In this document: positions 26,491 to 35,237 of the stretch, one piece after another
Numbering within the stretch: the stretch's first letter is position 1
Layout: the number at the start of each line of letters is the position of its first letter
Assembly: GCF_028623165.1 (NCBI RefSeq)
Contig: NZ_CP117772.1
Coordinates: forward strand, 682,001-746,000
Direction: 5' to 3'
DNA from: Nostoc sp. UHCC 0926
GTDB lineage: Bacteria; Cyanobacteriota; Cyanobacteriia; Cyanobacteriales; Nostocaceae
Length of the DNA stretch: 64,000 nt
Notes under the pieces: generated by a model
Told to the model about the DNA's origin: nothing
Seen by the model: the letters and a program-made list of their open reading frames with translations, nothing else
The model's database searches: none
Translations under genes and position numbers: made by a program

Positions 26491-28212
26491 ATGATTTTAG
26501 AAGACGATTTTTACTTAACAGACGAGCAACTTGATGGCGCTTCAAGTGAAGTCCGCAATCAGTGGGGAGCCGAGATTGACGACAAACTTGAAAACCTTTT
26601 AGAGCATCAAATCCTGGCTGAAGATGGCGGTATCGAGTCTACTAAGCGCCAGCAGGTGATTGTTCATTACAAACCAACTAAGTTGTTCGACGATTTCCTG
26701 AACGAGTTCGAGGACTTGGATAACTCATATCGGAAACGCGGAGAAGAATTTGAATTCCAATATCTCGACGAATTTGAAAGCTTGGTAAATGAATCGATCG
26801 AGTCACTCTTGAAAGAGTTGCCAACCGCAGAGACAGGCGAACATTTAAGATTGGGGAATGCGGTCGTTGCCAACCTCACCCCTGCCGAAATTAAACAAAT
26901 TGCCAGTCGTAGCGATGTAGAACAAATAGAATTTGATACGCCCCTAAAGTTGGAACTCGATCTGAGCGCTGTTAGCGTGGGTGTGGTTGAAGCCAGAACC
27001 CAAAAACTCGTTGGTACGGGCAAAGGCGTGATCGTCGCTGTCCTAGATGGAGAAGTTGATATTAACCATCCTGACCTTAAGGGTCGTGTGGTTCACAAGA
27101 AGAATTACACTCAGGAAGAGTGGGGCAACCCACATCCGCATGGCACCCATGTGGCGGGCATCATCGCGGGCAATGGCTCCAAGTACAAAGGCATGGCACC
27201 GGGGGCAGAAATCTGGAGCTATAAGATTTTTCCTACCCAACCCGGAGAATCGACCGAATCGAGAGGTGCCGATGCAATTGAGGATGTCGTGAAGGATATG
27301 CAGCAAGAGAAGCGATTACGGATTGCCAACTGTAGTTGGGGATCGTTTAGCCAAACGCTTGATGGCAACAGCGTCGTTTCCGAAACCGCTGAACGAGCGA
27401 CGAAACTTGGCTTAGTGTTAGTGAAAAGCGCAGGCAACTCTGGCGACCAAGGACCCGGAAGCCTTACCATCCCGGCAGATGCCAGAGGGGATGTGATTGT
27501 GGTTGGAGCGTCTAGCCGCGATAGTACGAGCGTGATGCCTTTTAGTAGTCGGGGTCCAACGAGCGACAAGCGACTCAAGCCGGACATCCTGGCACCGGGC
27601 GAAAAAATTATGTCTGCAAAACCGGGTGGCGGCTACGTCAGGCTGTCGGGTACCAGTATGGCATCCCCCCATATTGCAGGGATTGCTGCCCTGATCTTAG
27701 AGCGTTATCCAAAGCTCCAACCTTTGCAGGTGAAGAAAATTCTGATGCAATCTGCCAAGAAACTGGATTCTTCTGAATTCGATGAGAATGCCCAGGGGGT
27801 GGGATTGGTGGATGCCGTCAAAGCGTTACAGCTAGCAGGGCAACCGCTCGCGGAAGCAGAGAAAGTCACCGCCATTCCATCGCTTAAAGAATGGACGCTG
27901 CGCGAACAGGTCAATATTGCTGTGCGAAACACGGGTGACGAAACGATGCAAGCGGTGAAAGCAACTCTAGTTGGACCTGACGGCATTAACCTGATTGGGC
28001 TTGACGGCAAGAAAGTGACGAGTGCCGAACAAGACTATGGCACGTTGCGAGTCGGTGCAGAGACAACCCGCGACTTTGGAATTGAAGTGCCTTCAAAGTT
28101 TAAGTCGCCTCAATGCCAGCTCACTTTAAACCTCAATTTCACGACGCCAACTGGCAAGAAGAAGACTCGTTCGTACAAGCTAACGCATCAAGTTCCCAGT
28201 CTTCAGCGCTAG
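26491..28212 (+). CDS. Subtilisin-like (S8) serine protease without signal peptide
   Basis: 573 residues with an ideal RBS (AGGAGG at about 26477). Residues 1-160 are an acidic prodomain (EDLDNSYRKRGEEFEFQYLD, TPAEIKQIASRSDVEQIEFD). The catalytic triad is visible: Asp186 (VAVLDGEVDINHPDL), His217 (HGTHVAGIIAG) and Ser389 (LSGTSMASPHIAG), with oxyanion Asn316 (SAGNSG). Residues 460-573 form a beta-rich C-terminal domain (WTLREQVNIAVRNTGDETMQ). No signal peptide is seen, so it acts in the cytoplasm or is exported non-classically. It sits between the acidic-leader genes and a PrcB-like gene; maturation of those precursors is an attractive role but not proven. Confidence 0.88.
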   Translation: MILEDDFYLTDEQLDGASSEVRNQWGAEIDDKLENLLEHQILAEDGGIESTKRQQVIVHYKPTKLFDDFLNEFEDLDNSYRKRGEEFEFQYLDEFESLVNESIESLLKELPTAETGEHLRLGNAVVANLTPAEIKQIASRSDVEQIEFDTPLKLELDLSAVSVGVVEARTQKLVGTGKGVIVAVLDGEVDINHPDLKGRVVHKKNYTQEEWGNPHPHGTHVAGIIAGNGSKYKGMAPGAEIWSYKIFPTQPGESTESRGADAIEDVVKDMQQEKRLRIANCSWGSFSQTLDGNSVVSETAERATKLGLVLVKSAGNSGDQGPGSLTIPADARGDVIVVGASSRDSTSVMPFSSRGPTSDKRLKPDILAPGEKIMSAKPGGGYVRLSGTSMASPHIAGIAALILERYPKLQPLQVKKILMQSAKKLDSSEFDENAQGVGLVDAVKALQLAGQPLAEAEKVTAIPSLKEWTLREQVNIAVRNTGDETMQAVKATLVGPDGINLIGLDGKKVTSAEQDYGTLRVGAETTRDFGIEVPSKFKSPQCQLTLNLNFTTPTGKKKTRSYKLTHQVPSLQR

Positions 28213-28261
28213 AACGTTGTGTCAGCAGAACGAAAACTTAGTAAGGAGGTTCAAATTCAAA

Positions 28262-28648
28262 ATGAATGTTGATTTCACAACTATTGCACGGGGGAGTGAA
28301 AGTGGTTATCAAAGCGCCAGTCAAATGGTAATTGACAACTCAGAGGAATGGATCGATCTCTGGCAACAGCACACCTATAATACCGAACCACCGCCACCCG
28401 TTCCTCAAGTGGATTTTACCTCCTACAGCGTAGTTGCCGTTTTTGCTGGAGAGAAGCCGACTAGCGGTTACTCGGTTGAGATTCTCAGTGTCGAAACCAG
28501 TGGCTCCCAAAGTCAGGAGCAACTCGCGATTACCGTTCAGCATCGCCACCCTAGCGCTGGAGACTTCGTGACAGAGGCGCTTACCTATCCGTATCACATG
28601 ATTAGGATTCCCAGAATTGATGGGAGGGTCGTTTTTAAACACATTTAA
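28262..28648 (+). CDS. PrcB-like protease-complex subunit
   Basis: 128 residues from the ATG at 28262, chosen because AAGGAGG lies 12 bases upstream; the frame is open from 28217. The protein MNVDFTTIARGSESGYQSAS ... WIDLWQQHT ... YSVVAVFAGEKPTSGYSVEI ... TYPYHMIRIPR fits the PrcB C-terminal domain (VAVFxGxKPTGGYxVxI). PrcB is known as a partner lipoprotein of the subtilisin-like PrtP protease complex of Treponema. Here it follows the S8 protease gene by 50 bases, so a protease-PrcB pair is a reasonable inference. There is no lipobox, so it is probably soluble. Confidence 0.75.
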   Translation: MNVDFTTIARGSESGYQSASQMVIDNSEEWIDLWQQHTYNTEPPPPVPQVDFTSYSVVAVFAGEKPTSGYSVEILSVETSGSQSQEQLAITVQHRHPSAGDFVTEALTYPYHMIRIPRIDGRVVFKHI

Positions 28649-28727
28649 CGAGAGCGCATCGTTCGCTCAACATCACCGTCACCCAATCTGAATTCAACAC
28701 ACATCAACAACAACACGAGCAAAAATC

Positions 28728-29330
28728 ATGAAAGCACAGATAGTCGAACAAGTTGAGTTTTTCTCAGAAGCGGAACTGGAGAGCCTTGGGTTCGTACCAG
28801 AGGAATTAGAAGCCATTGAAACAGAGCGAGTTCCCGATCTGGATAGTATAGCTTTTGAGGATATAGCCAAAGACCTGGAAGCGTACTTCGAGGGAAACAT
28901 TGAACAAGCAGGGTTAGAAGGGCGTGGTCGCAGTCCTAGTCGCAGTCCTAGTCCTAGTCGCAGTCGTGGTCTCAGTCCTAGTCGCTCTCAAGGTAGGACA
29001 GGGGCGGTCGATGCCACTCGGAATTACCAAGCAGGAACAGTGGGTGCAGTAGTACATAGAGCGGTGACACCATTTGCTAAAGTGTTCGGAGACTTTGCTT
29101 CAGGAAATATAGGAAGTCATTACCAAGAGCCAAATACAGTTAGGTTGTTAAGTCTCCCAGATAATGACAAAAATCTCCGGGATTTTGCGCAGGATGAAAC
29201 TCGATGGTGGAAAGAGCAATCAGGCTTTGCAGGAACGGTTGGCAGTGCTATGACCGCGGAACAAAGAACCAATCTCTTAAGATGTGTCAAAGATAATCCA
29301 AGAAACCCTAGCAGTTGTTCAATCATGTAG
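28728..29330 (+). CDS. Acidic-leader protein with Arg/Ser/Pro-rich linker (third precursor-like protein)
   Basis: 200 residues. The N-terminus (EQVEFFSEAELESLGFVPEE, LEAIETERVPDLDSIAFEDI, AKDLEAYFEG) aligns with the acidic leader of the two 25-kb proteins (EQFTEADAESLEFATEDLEG LETE...ED...E-LMEG). Then comes a low-complexity linker (RSPSRSPSPSRSRGLSPSRS) and an unrelated C-terminal cargo (FAKVFGDFASGNIGSHY, DETRWWKEQSGFAGTVGSAM, LLRCVKDNPRNPSSCSIM). So the same leader is attached to different cargos. No signal peptide. It probably belongs to one gene set with the protease and PrcB. Function unknown. Confidence 0.65.
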   Translation: MKAQIVEQVEFFSEAELESLGFVPEELEAIETERVPDLDSIAFEDIAKDLEAYFEGNIEQAGLEGRGRSPSRSPSPSRSRGLSPSRSQGRTGAVDATRNYQAGTVGAVVHRAVTPFAKVFGDFASGNIGSHYQEPNTVRLLSLPDNDKNLRDFAQDETRWWKEQSGFAGTVGSAMTAEQRTNLLRCVKDNPRNPSSCSIM

Positions 29331-29370
29331 TGACTATATTAAAAGAAATTCGATCGTCCCTTGGATAATG

Positions 29371-29740
29371 ATTGATGAGCGTGTGATGTCTGTTTGTCTA
29401 AAGGCGATCGCTAATTTTGTCGAGACAGTCTTAAAAGTCAGGCGATCGCTCATGCATGAGGGTTGATCGGGGTGTGATGTTTGTTCTCAACAGTGCGATC
29501 GCTCTATCTTGTAGAGACAATCTTAAAAGTCAGGCGATCGCTCATGGATGATGGTTGATAAGAGTGCGATGTCTGTTCTCAAGAGTGCGATCCTTGTAGC
29601 GACAGTCTTAAAAGAAATGCGATCGCTCATGTAGGACGGTTGATAAGAGTGCGATGTCTGTTCTCAAGAGTGCGATCCTTGTAGCGACAGTCTTAAAAGT
29701 CAAGCGATCGCTCGTGTCTGATGGTTGATGAGCGTGCGAT
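29371..29740 (+). repeat. Tandem ~85-91-bp HIP1-containing repeats
   Basis: Units start at 29371, 29462, 29553, 29639 and (partial) 29723 with RTTGAT. Each has TGTTCTCAAGAGTGCGATC, ACAGTCTTAAAAGTCA and a GCGATCGCTCATG end. A further copy occurs at 31493-31612 beyond the lysozyme gene. No open frame is conserved. Together with 29741-29927 this is the gene-free stretch between 29330 and 29928. Confidence 0.75.
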
Positions 29741-29927
29741 TAATGAGTGATTTTAGAGTTATTTCAACAGGATTAAATTTACGTTCATTTGGTGTAATTG
29801 CTCCTGATAATATTATCGCTTAGTTGAGAAGTATGCAGAGCGAATAGCGAATACAGAAACAGCCAAACAAGCCCTCAGAAGTATTGTGAAATTTGACTTT
29901 TAATACAGAAAATGGAGGAATTTTCAA

Positions 29928-31466
29928 ATGAATATTTCGCAGAATTGTCTCGAACTAATCAAAAAATGGGAAGGATTCAGTGCCAAAGCTTATTTAGATC
30001 CTGTAAATATTCCTACCATTGGTTATGGAACAATTCGTTATCCAAATGGGCAAGAAGTCCAAATGGGAGATGTCATTTCAGAACCAGAAGCTGAAGATTT
30101 GATGAAGTTAGAGTGTGATGAATTTGCCGAAGTAGTTAATCAAAACGTTAAAGTGACGCTAAATCAAAACCAATTTGATGCTTTGGTTTCTTTTTGTTAC
30201 AACGTAGGAGTAGGAGGATTTCAAGGGAGTACCTTACTCAAAAAACTTAACGCAGAAAATTATTCTGAAGCAGGAGAGCAATTTTTAGTCTGGAATAAAG
30301 CGACTAAAGATGGTGTGAAGAAAGTCATTGACGGATTGACTAATCGGCGCAAAGATGAAAAGGCTTTATTTGAAGAAACTGTTGGTAACGGAACTCCACT
30401 GGAGAAAGCAGAACCGTCACCGCAAAATGAAGTTACTTGGTTGGAAGGCTATCGAGAAAGTATCAGCGACGATAATACTATTATCGTCGCTCGTAAGGGC
30501 AAAGATGTCGTAGAAATTCTAACTCTAGAAAGCCCCAAAAAAGAAGATTTGATTACTGTCCTGCGTCAATATCCCAACGCCAAAAATTTCCTCCTTGCCC
30601 CCAGTAACACGGTTCCTTCTGGTGAGCGAATTATTATCCAAAAGAGGCAACCAGCCTCGATCACAAAAGTTGAAAATCCTCCTAGTTTGCAAAATTCTCT
30701 CTTAATTATGGGGATGGGAGCGGAAGACGGAACTCTAGCCTCCGTCAAGGAGGATATCGAGAAGCTACAAACGCGTCTGAGGGACTTGGGATATTATCAA
30801 GGAGAAATTGACGGTAACTTCGGTTTTAATACCGATCAAGCCGTTAAAGTTTTTCAGGCAAGATATTTTGGACAAAACGAAGCTGACGGCAAAGTCGGTT
30901 CACTAACTTGGGAGAAACTCTGGGGGCAAGATGCGCCACCTATCCCTACACCCCCTCTTTCTCCCGCAAATCCTGGAAAAAATTACCTCAAATTGACCAA
31001 AACGAGACAAAAAGATGAGTACGGGTGTTTCGTCCTCAAAATGGAATACTACAAAGATGGACAGCTTAAAGATTCCTTGAATGTGTGTTCTGGTACCCCT
31101 GGCCAGCAGATTTTTAACACTGGATCTAACAGCGTTCCTAAATCCTTACAACCTCTGCCGGAAGGAAAATGGCGGATCGAGGACATTAAATGGGCAAAGG
31201 AAAAGGATAAATACTTAGGAGAATTCTCTACTCCTGGGGTTGGGCCTGTTTCTACTCCCCTAACCTACGTGGGACCGAGTTCGACCCGACGAAGTGAGAT
31301 CGAAATTCACATCGACTCGAATCGGCGAGCAGGCTCTCCTGGGACAGCAGGTTGCGTCGGATTATATACTATTGCCGATTATCAACGATTTGTCAGTTGG
31401 TTGCGCGAGACCGATCCGAGAGACTTCTATGTTGATTGGGGTTTAGGGACAAGTCCGAAACCATAA
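29928..31466 (+). CDS. GH24 lysozyme - peptidoglycan-binding - L,D-transpeptidase-like protein
   Basis: 512 residues. Residues 1-150 are a GH24 (T4/endolysin-type) muramidase with the catalytic set Glu15, Asp24, Thr30 (KKWEGFSAKAYLDPVNIPTI GYGT) and LTNRRKDEKALF. Residues about 275-330 are a PG_binding_1 domain (IEKLQTRLRDLGYYQGEIDG, FGFNTDQAVKVFQAR). Residues 350-512 have an L,D-transpeptidase-like end with His461 (EIHIDSN) and Cys476 (GTAGCVGLY). There is no signal peptide and no holin beside it. RBS GGAGGA. It is not within a recognisable prophage. A cell-wall-targeting effector or a relic endolysin are both possible; bracketing repeats suggest it moved as a unit. Confidence 0.8.
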   Translation: MNISQNCLELIKKWEGFSAKAYLDPVNIPTIGYGTIRYPNGQEVQMGDVISEPEAEDLMKLECDEFAEVVNQNVKVTLNQNQFDALVSFCYNVGVGGFQGSTLLKKLNAENYSEAGEQFLVWNKATKDGVKKVIDGLTNRRKDEKALFEETVGNGTPLEKAEPSPQNEVTWLEGYRESISDDNTIIVARKGKDVVEILTLESPKKEDLITVLRQYPNAKNFLLAPSNTVPSGERIIIQKRQPASITKVENPPSLQNSLLIMGMGAEDGTLASVKEDIEKLQTRLRDLGYYQGEIDGNFGFNTDQAVKVFQARYFGQNEADGKVGSLTWEKLWGQDAPPIPTPPLSPANPGKNYLKLTKTRQKDEYGCFVLKMEYYKDGQLKDSLNVCSGTPGQQIFNTGSNSVPKSLQPLPEGKWRIEDIKWAKEKDKYLGEFSTPGVGPVSTPLTYVGPSSTRRSEIEIHIDSNRRAGSPGTAGCVGLYTIADYQRFVSWLRETDPRDFYVDWGLGTSPKP

Positions 31467-31492
31467 ACCTTCCTGTCCGTTACCCCCCTCAG

Positions 31493-31612
31493 TTTCTCGC
31501 TCATGGATGATGGTTGATGAGCGTGCGATGTCTGTTCTCAAGAGTGCGATCCTTGTAGCGACACTCTTAAAAGAAATGCGATCGCTCACGTAGGAAGGAT
31601 GATGAGCGTGCG
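31493..31612 (+). repeat. Single copy of the ~90-bp HIP1-containing repeat
   Basis: It matches the 29371-29740 units almost exactly (GTTGATGAGCGTGCGATGTC, CAAGAGTGCGATCCTTGTAG, GCGATCGCTCACG). It starts 27 bases after the lysozyme stop. Confidence 0.7.
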
Positions 31613-31653
31613 AATTTATCCAAAATCTAAATGTTCTAAAAAGGTACTTAATC

Positions 31654-32130
31654 ATGAATACAAACATTGTAAATACTGACTCCCCCGATGTCAACGCACC
31701 GAATCCATCAATCGATCCCTCGCTCAAGCCAGATCGACCAAATCTATTTGAACTTCAAGACAAGGATACACAAATTACCTACTCTGTAAGTAGTTTTACT
31801 GGCGTACCACAACTCAATTACAAGGAGCGGAACATCAGCCGCAACTTCAGTGGCGAGGAGATCGACACGCTAGAAACACAAATCGGCAAGCTGCTCACAG
31901 TACTCATCGAACCCAACGCCGATACGGGGAAATCGATCTATCTGACTCTGCTGCTACCAACCATTAACCTGCCAGCCAAAGACAGACAAAATCTCATTCA
32001 GACCGAGGCGATTTTGACTACCCAGCGCGAGGTTCCATTCTCTCCCGACCGTCCTCCTTTCGTTGAAGGGCAGATACAAACCTATAAAACTTTGTTGCTC
32101 AAAGGAACAGCTAGCCGAGTTGAATTCTAA
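31654..32130 (+). CDS. Hypothetical protein with proline-rich N-terminus
   Basis: 158 residues. The N-terminal 35 residues are Asn/Pro/Asp-rich and probably disordered (TDSPDVNAPNPSIDPSLKPD). The remainder is a mixed alpha/beta domain (TQITYSVSSFTGVPQLNYKE, FSGEEIDTLETQIGKLLTVL, YLTLLLPTINLPAKDRQNLI). No signal peptide or known motif. It follows the lysozyme gene by 190 bases and could be a partner or immunity protein, though only position suggests that. Confidence 0.55.
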   Translation: MNTNIVNTDSPDVNAPNPSIDPSLKPDRPNLFELQDKDTQITYSVSSFTGVPQLNYKERNISRNFSGEEIDTLETQIGKLLTVLIEPNADTGKSIYLTLLLPTINLPAKDRQNLIQTEAILTTQREVPFSPDRPPFVEGQIQTYKTLLLKGTASRVEF

Positions 32131-32132
32131 CA

Positions 32133-32339
32133 TTGTTACGAAAGGGTTGCAAAAATCAAATTGTTGATTTTGAAAAGGAAGTTGAAGACAAAAGCACTCA
32201 CATTTATGTAGAAAAACTGCTATTTGCGCTTCGTCCTTTGGTTCAGGAAGGAACACTTGGATGTACCAGTTTCGGTCATCCTGGACTTCACCCTAATGTT
32301 CCTTGGGAGATTTTGGACAAGTATTGCGATTCAGAATAG
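32133..32339 (+). CDS. Small hypothetical protein or gene fragment
   Basis: 68 residues from a TTG start two bases after the previous stop. It reads NQIVDFEKEVEDKSTHIYVE, KLLFALRPLVQEGTLGCTSF and GHPGLHPNVPWEILDKYCDS. The sequence looks genuinely coding, but the start is weak, so it may be a 3' fragment of a longer gene. I do not recognise it. Confidence 0.4.
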   Translation: MLRKGCKNQIVDFEKEVEDKSTHIYVEKLLFALRPLVQEGTLGCTSFGHPGLHPNVPWEILDKYCDSE

Positions 32340-32604
32340 GCTGAATTACAGCTATTAATCGACAAAATAACAGGGGTTACACAATCCTGGGATGATTAGA
32401 AAACGCTCAGTTTTAATTCCTTGATTTTTGCTTTTTTTGGAGAGACTTTAAAAGCTGTTTCATCTCACAATACCTTTGCCAAAAAAGAGTATGAAGAGAT
32501 AGGGCTGCCGTAGTAGAGTTATTGTTTCTCACAACGACAACTCAAAAACCACTCTTCAGCCCATCCCAGATATCTTATCACTGCTACAATGTCTGCTACC
32601 ACAA

Positions 32605-32690
32605 ATATAGCAGTTCTCGTTTGGATGCAACACAGTAGGGGCACAGCATTGCTGCGCCCTTACGAATGCTCTGTAAGTTAGGAGATTATT
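32605..32690. repeat. MITE-like palindromic repeat remnant
   Basis: ATAGCAGTTCTCGTTTGGAT then GTAGGGGCACAGCATTGCTG, CGCCCTTAC forms an imperfect palindrome. It is the same type as the element at 13469-14735. Apart from this, 32340-32741 shows nothing. Confidence 0.45.
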
Positions 32691-32741
32691 AGATGTCATA
32701 TCAATCAAATTGACGTTATTTTTCAGTTATAAAGGAAAATT

Positions 32742-35129
32742 TTATTTAACTAAGGGTTCTGGAAGCGTAAAAAATTCCTGACGGCGTTGAATCAACACTA
32801 TAACAACACCGCTTGCAACCACGGCAAAGGCAGAAGGAATAAATGGCAACCATAGCCCTTGTTTTAAAAGAGCGATCGCACAAACTCCATATAATATGAC
32901 AACCGTCACAAAGATGGTGCATCCCTTATCTAAGAGCGATCGCACCCGCCAAATAATCAGACTCCCAACTCCAGACCAGCCGCATATCCAGAGAATATCG
33001 CCCCAGTAAGGCAAAACCCAAAGAATTGGACGTTGGTCTAAAACAGCACTCAAAAGTTGGCTAACCACTTGTGCTTGTATAAATATCCCTGGTATTTCTT
33101 GGTAATCTTGCTGTGCAGTACTGTAGAGAGTTGACCAAGTATCGCTGACTGTATTAGCTGTCACTCCAATGAGCACTAGCTTATCTTTAAGTGATTTATG
33201 GTCAAATTTATCACTTAATACATCATCAAGGGAAACTCTCTGATAATCTGTATTACGGTAATTGACAAGTATTTGATTTCCACCTAAATCAACTCCTTGT
33301 TGATAGGCACCACTGCGACTAGGTTTTAAACGTTTAAATACTTTAGAGCCAAACTGTACATAATCTTCATTAAATTTAGGTTGAATATTTTCGTAAGATA
33401 AGTAACGAGCAACTAATTGCAACGAAAGCGAATAAGGCGTTGTACAAGTCGAAGAAGGCTCTTGTGCCATCATCAAAATTTGGCGACGGACGATACCATC
33501 TGGGTCTTGAATTGCATCAGTAAAACCCTGACGTCCTACAGGTACGTCTTTCGGAGGTTTAACACCTTGGGGATCATATTTACTATCGCGGCTTTTGCAG
33601 ACAACAACAACATTCTCTTTATTAAGTTCAGTCGGAAGTTGTATTAGATTTGATTTATTTGGGGAGTCAGCGAAGTCTCTATAAATATCCAGTCCAACAA
33701 CTCGCGGCTGATACTTTTGTAATTTGTTGAGCAATTTAGTTAACGTGCTATCCGAAATGGATTTCATTCCTTTGGTCATCTCTTGTCGTGATTGAATATC
33801 TCTTTCAGTAATTTCTACAATTATCAACCTTGGATCTGGGTCTTCCTTAGGTCGCAACCGTAGCATTTGATCGAAAGTTTGCAGTTCGATTTTCTCAAAG
33901 ATTCCCAAGTATCTCAAACCTGCTGTTGAAATAGCCACAATCAAAGTACTAAGTAGTACAGTCCAAAGTTTGAATTTTGGTGTTGCAATTTTACCTTTTG
34001 TCGAAACTTCACCTACAAATTTAGTATCAGCAAAATTACCGCACAGTTCTTGCCACGAAGTAGGAACAGTTGTGGGATTTTGACAGATAACTGGCAACCA
34101 ACTGGCACAAGGAAATTCATTTTCTAGTCCTTGAAGTCTTTCTCGCGCTTCTCGCACAGCCAAGTAAAATGGTTTGCTATCTGCAAAGGCGGTAAGAAAG
34201 TTTTTTAAAAATTCCTGTGCTATTAAATCTGGCACTCCTTCCCGCATTACAATTATTTGGGGAATGTTTAAATCAGCTAAATTTCGTCCTAAACCAATTC
34301 CGTCACAAGAATTGAAAATTGCCAGTTTCAAACCGCGTCTAATTGCTGCCTTAAGTCCATTTTTTAACTGCGAAATTGCTAAACTTTCTGTTTGATTGAT
34401 GCAAATTTCCCCAATCTCTCCATCAGTGAGACTATTGCTATGTCCGGCAAAAAATAGAATATCCCAATCGTGATTCCATAGATACTCGTCAAGTGTTTGT
34501 CGTGTTGGTTCTACAAGAAAGGTGGTTTTAGCATCTGTTAAACCTTGTAACAAAGAGGCGTCTTTATCAATATCAATACCGACTCTATTGCCTAGAATTG
34601 CTAAAATTTTGACTTTACCTGTAGGAGATTTTTGTAATAGTTGAGGAGATTCATACTCATGATTGCTCAAAGCTAATTCCGCTTTCGGGTAATCTTCAAA
34701 AAAATGCCACAGATGCCAAGGCAAGCGATGCAGTAGAACTATATTTGTTTCAATAATTACTCTAATTTCATCATTACGACTGAGTAGAGTTCGCAACTGC
34801 TGTTCAATATTCTGAAATGACTCAAATTTTAACCAAACATTGATATTGGCTTGTAGCTGTTGACACACTTCATCAAAGTCATTGACAGAAATATTGGTTA
34901 TGTCTTGCGAATGTATTTTTATACGATGATTGCTTCCCAGGCGTTGATAAACTGCTGCGTAGAGTAACTGCCATCTGCGGTAGAGTTCGCTTAGTTCTGG
35001 TGCTGGCGGTAGACTCCCTATTAATTTCACGGGTACAAATTGGTTATGACACCAAAGTTGAGCCGTGACAACAGTAAATCCTTGATTTAAATCTCCTCCC
35101 AAGAAGCTGAAGACAACTAACTTACTCAT
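32742..35129 (-). CDS. CHAT-CHASE2 membrane protein
   Basis: 795 residues. The N-terminal third is a CHAT (caspase-like) domain with candidate catalytic His230 (LFFAGHSNSLTDG) and Cys275 (IFNSCDGIGLG). A transmembrane helix at about 385-405 (LWTVLLSTLIVAISTAGL) leads to an extracytoplasmic CHASE2 sensor domain (about 410-690; QTFDQMLRLRPKEDPDPRLI, FTDAIQDPDGIVRRQ, DKLVLIGVTANTVSD). Three C-terminal transmembrane helices follow. This looks like a membrane receptor linking an external signal to an internal protease. It is the last gene of a sigma factor-DUF1822-CHAT/CHASE2 operon, a recurrent cyanobacterial set. Confidence 0.9.
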   Translation of the reverse strand: MSKLVVFSFLGGDLNQGFTVVTAQLWCHNQFVPVKLIGSLPPAPELSELYRRWQLLYAAVYQRLGSNHRIKIHSQDITNISVNDFDEVCQQLQANINVWLKFESFQNIEQQLRTLLSRNDEIRVIIETNIVLLHRLPWHLWHFFEDYPKAELALSNHEYESPQLLQKSPTGKVKILAILGNRVGIDIDKDASLLQGLTDAKTTFLVEPTRQTLDEYLWNHDWDILFFAGHSNSLTDGEIGEICINQTESLAISQLKNGLKAAIRRGLKLAIFNSCDGIGLGRNLADLNIPQIIVMREGVPDLIAQEFLKNFLTAFADSKPFYLAVREARERLQGLENEFPCASWLPVICQNPTTVPTSWQELCGNFADTKFVGEVSTKGKIATPKFKLWTVLLSTLIVAISTAGLRYLGIFEKIELQTFDQMLRLRPKEDPDPRLIIVEITERDIQSRQEMTKGMKSISDSTLTKLLNKLQKYQPRVVGLDIYRDFADSPNKSNLIQLPTELNKENVVVVCKSRDSKYDPQGVKPPKDVPVGRQGFTDAIQDPDGIVRRQILMMAQEPSSTCTTPYSLSLQLVARYLSYENIQPKFNEDYVQFGSKVFKRLKPSRSGAYQQGVDLGGNQILVNYRNTDYQRVSLDDVLSDKFDHKSLKDKLVLIGVTANTVSDTWSTLYSTAQQDYQEIPGIFIQAQVVSQLLSAVLDQRPILWVLPYWGDILWICGWSGVGSLIIWRVRSLLDKGCTIFVTVVILYGVCAIALLKQGLWLPFIPSAFAVVASGVVIVLIQRRQEFFTLPEPLVK

Positions 35130-35237
35130 AAGTTAAATGGACTTTGCCATTCGTGATTAACTTGCTTACTAATGAACGTTAATTCGACTCGGCTGGGCGC
35201 GGTTGTTAGAAAACTTGTTCAGTCTGGCCCTTAATAA

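Noticed and set aside
29320..29330. Prenylation CaaX motif (CSIM) as a functional signal
   Set aside because: Four residues can occur by chance and no prenyltransferase gene is nearby. Kept only as a low-interest note.
29371..29740. CRISPR array
   Set aside because: The units are 84-91 bp with no unique spacers between short conserved repeats; the whole unit is repeated.
29928..31466. Prophage lysis module
   Set aside because: No holin, spanin, terminase or structural genes lie around the lysozyme, and the L,D-transpeptidase-like domain is not typical of endolysins.
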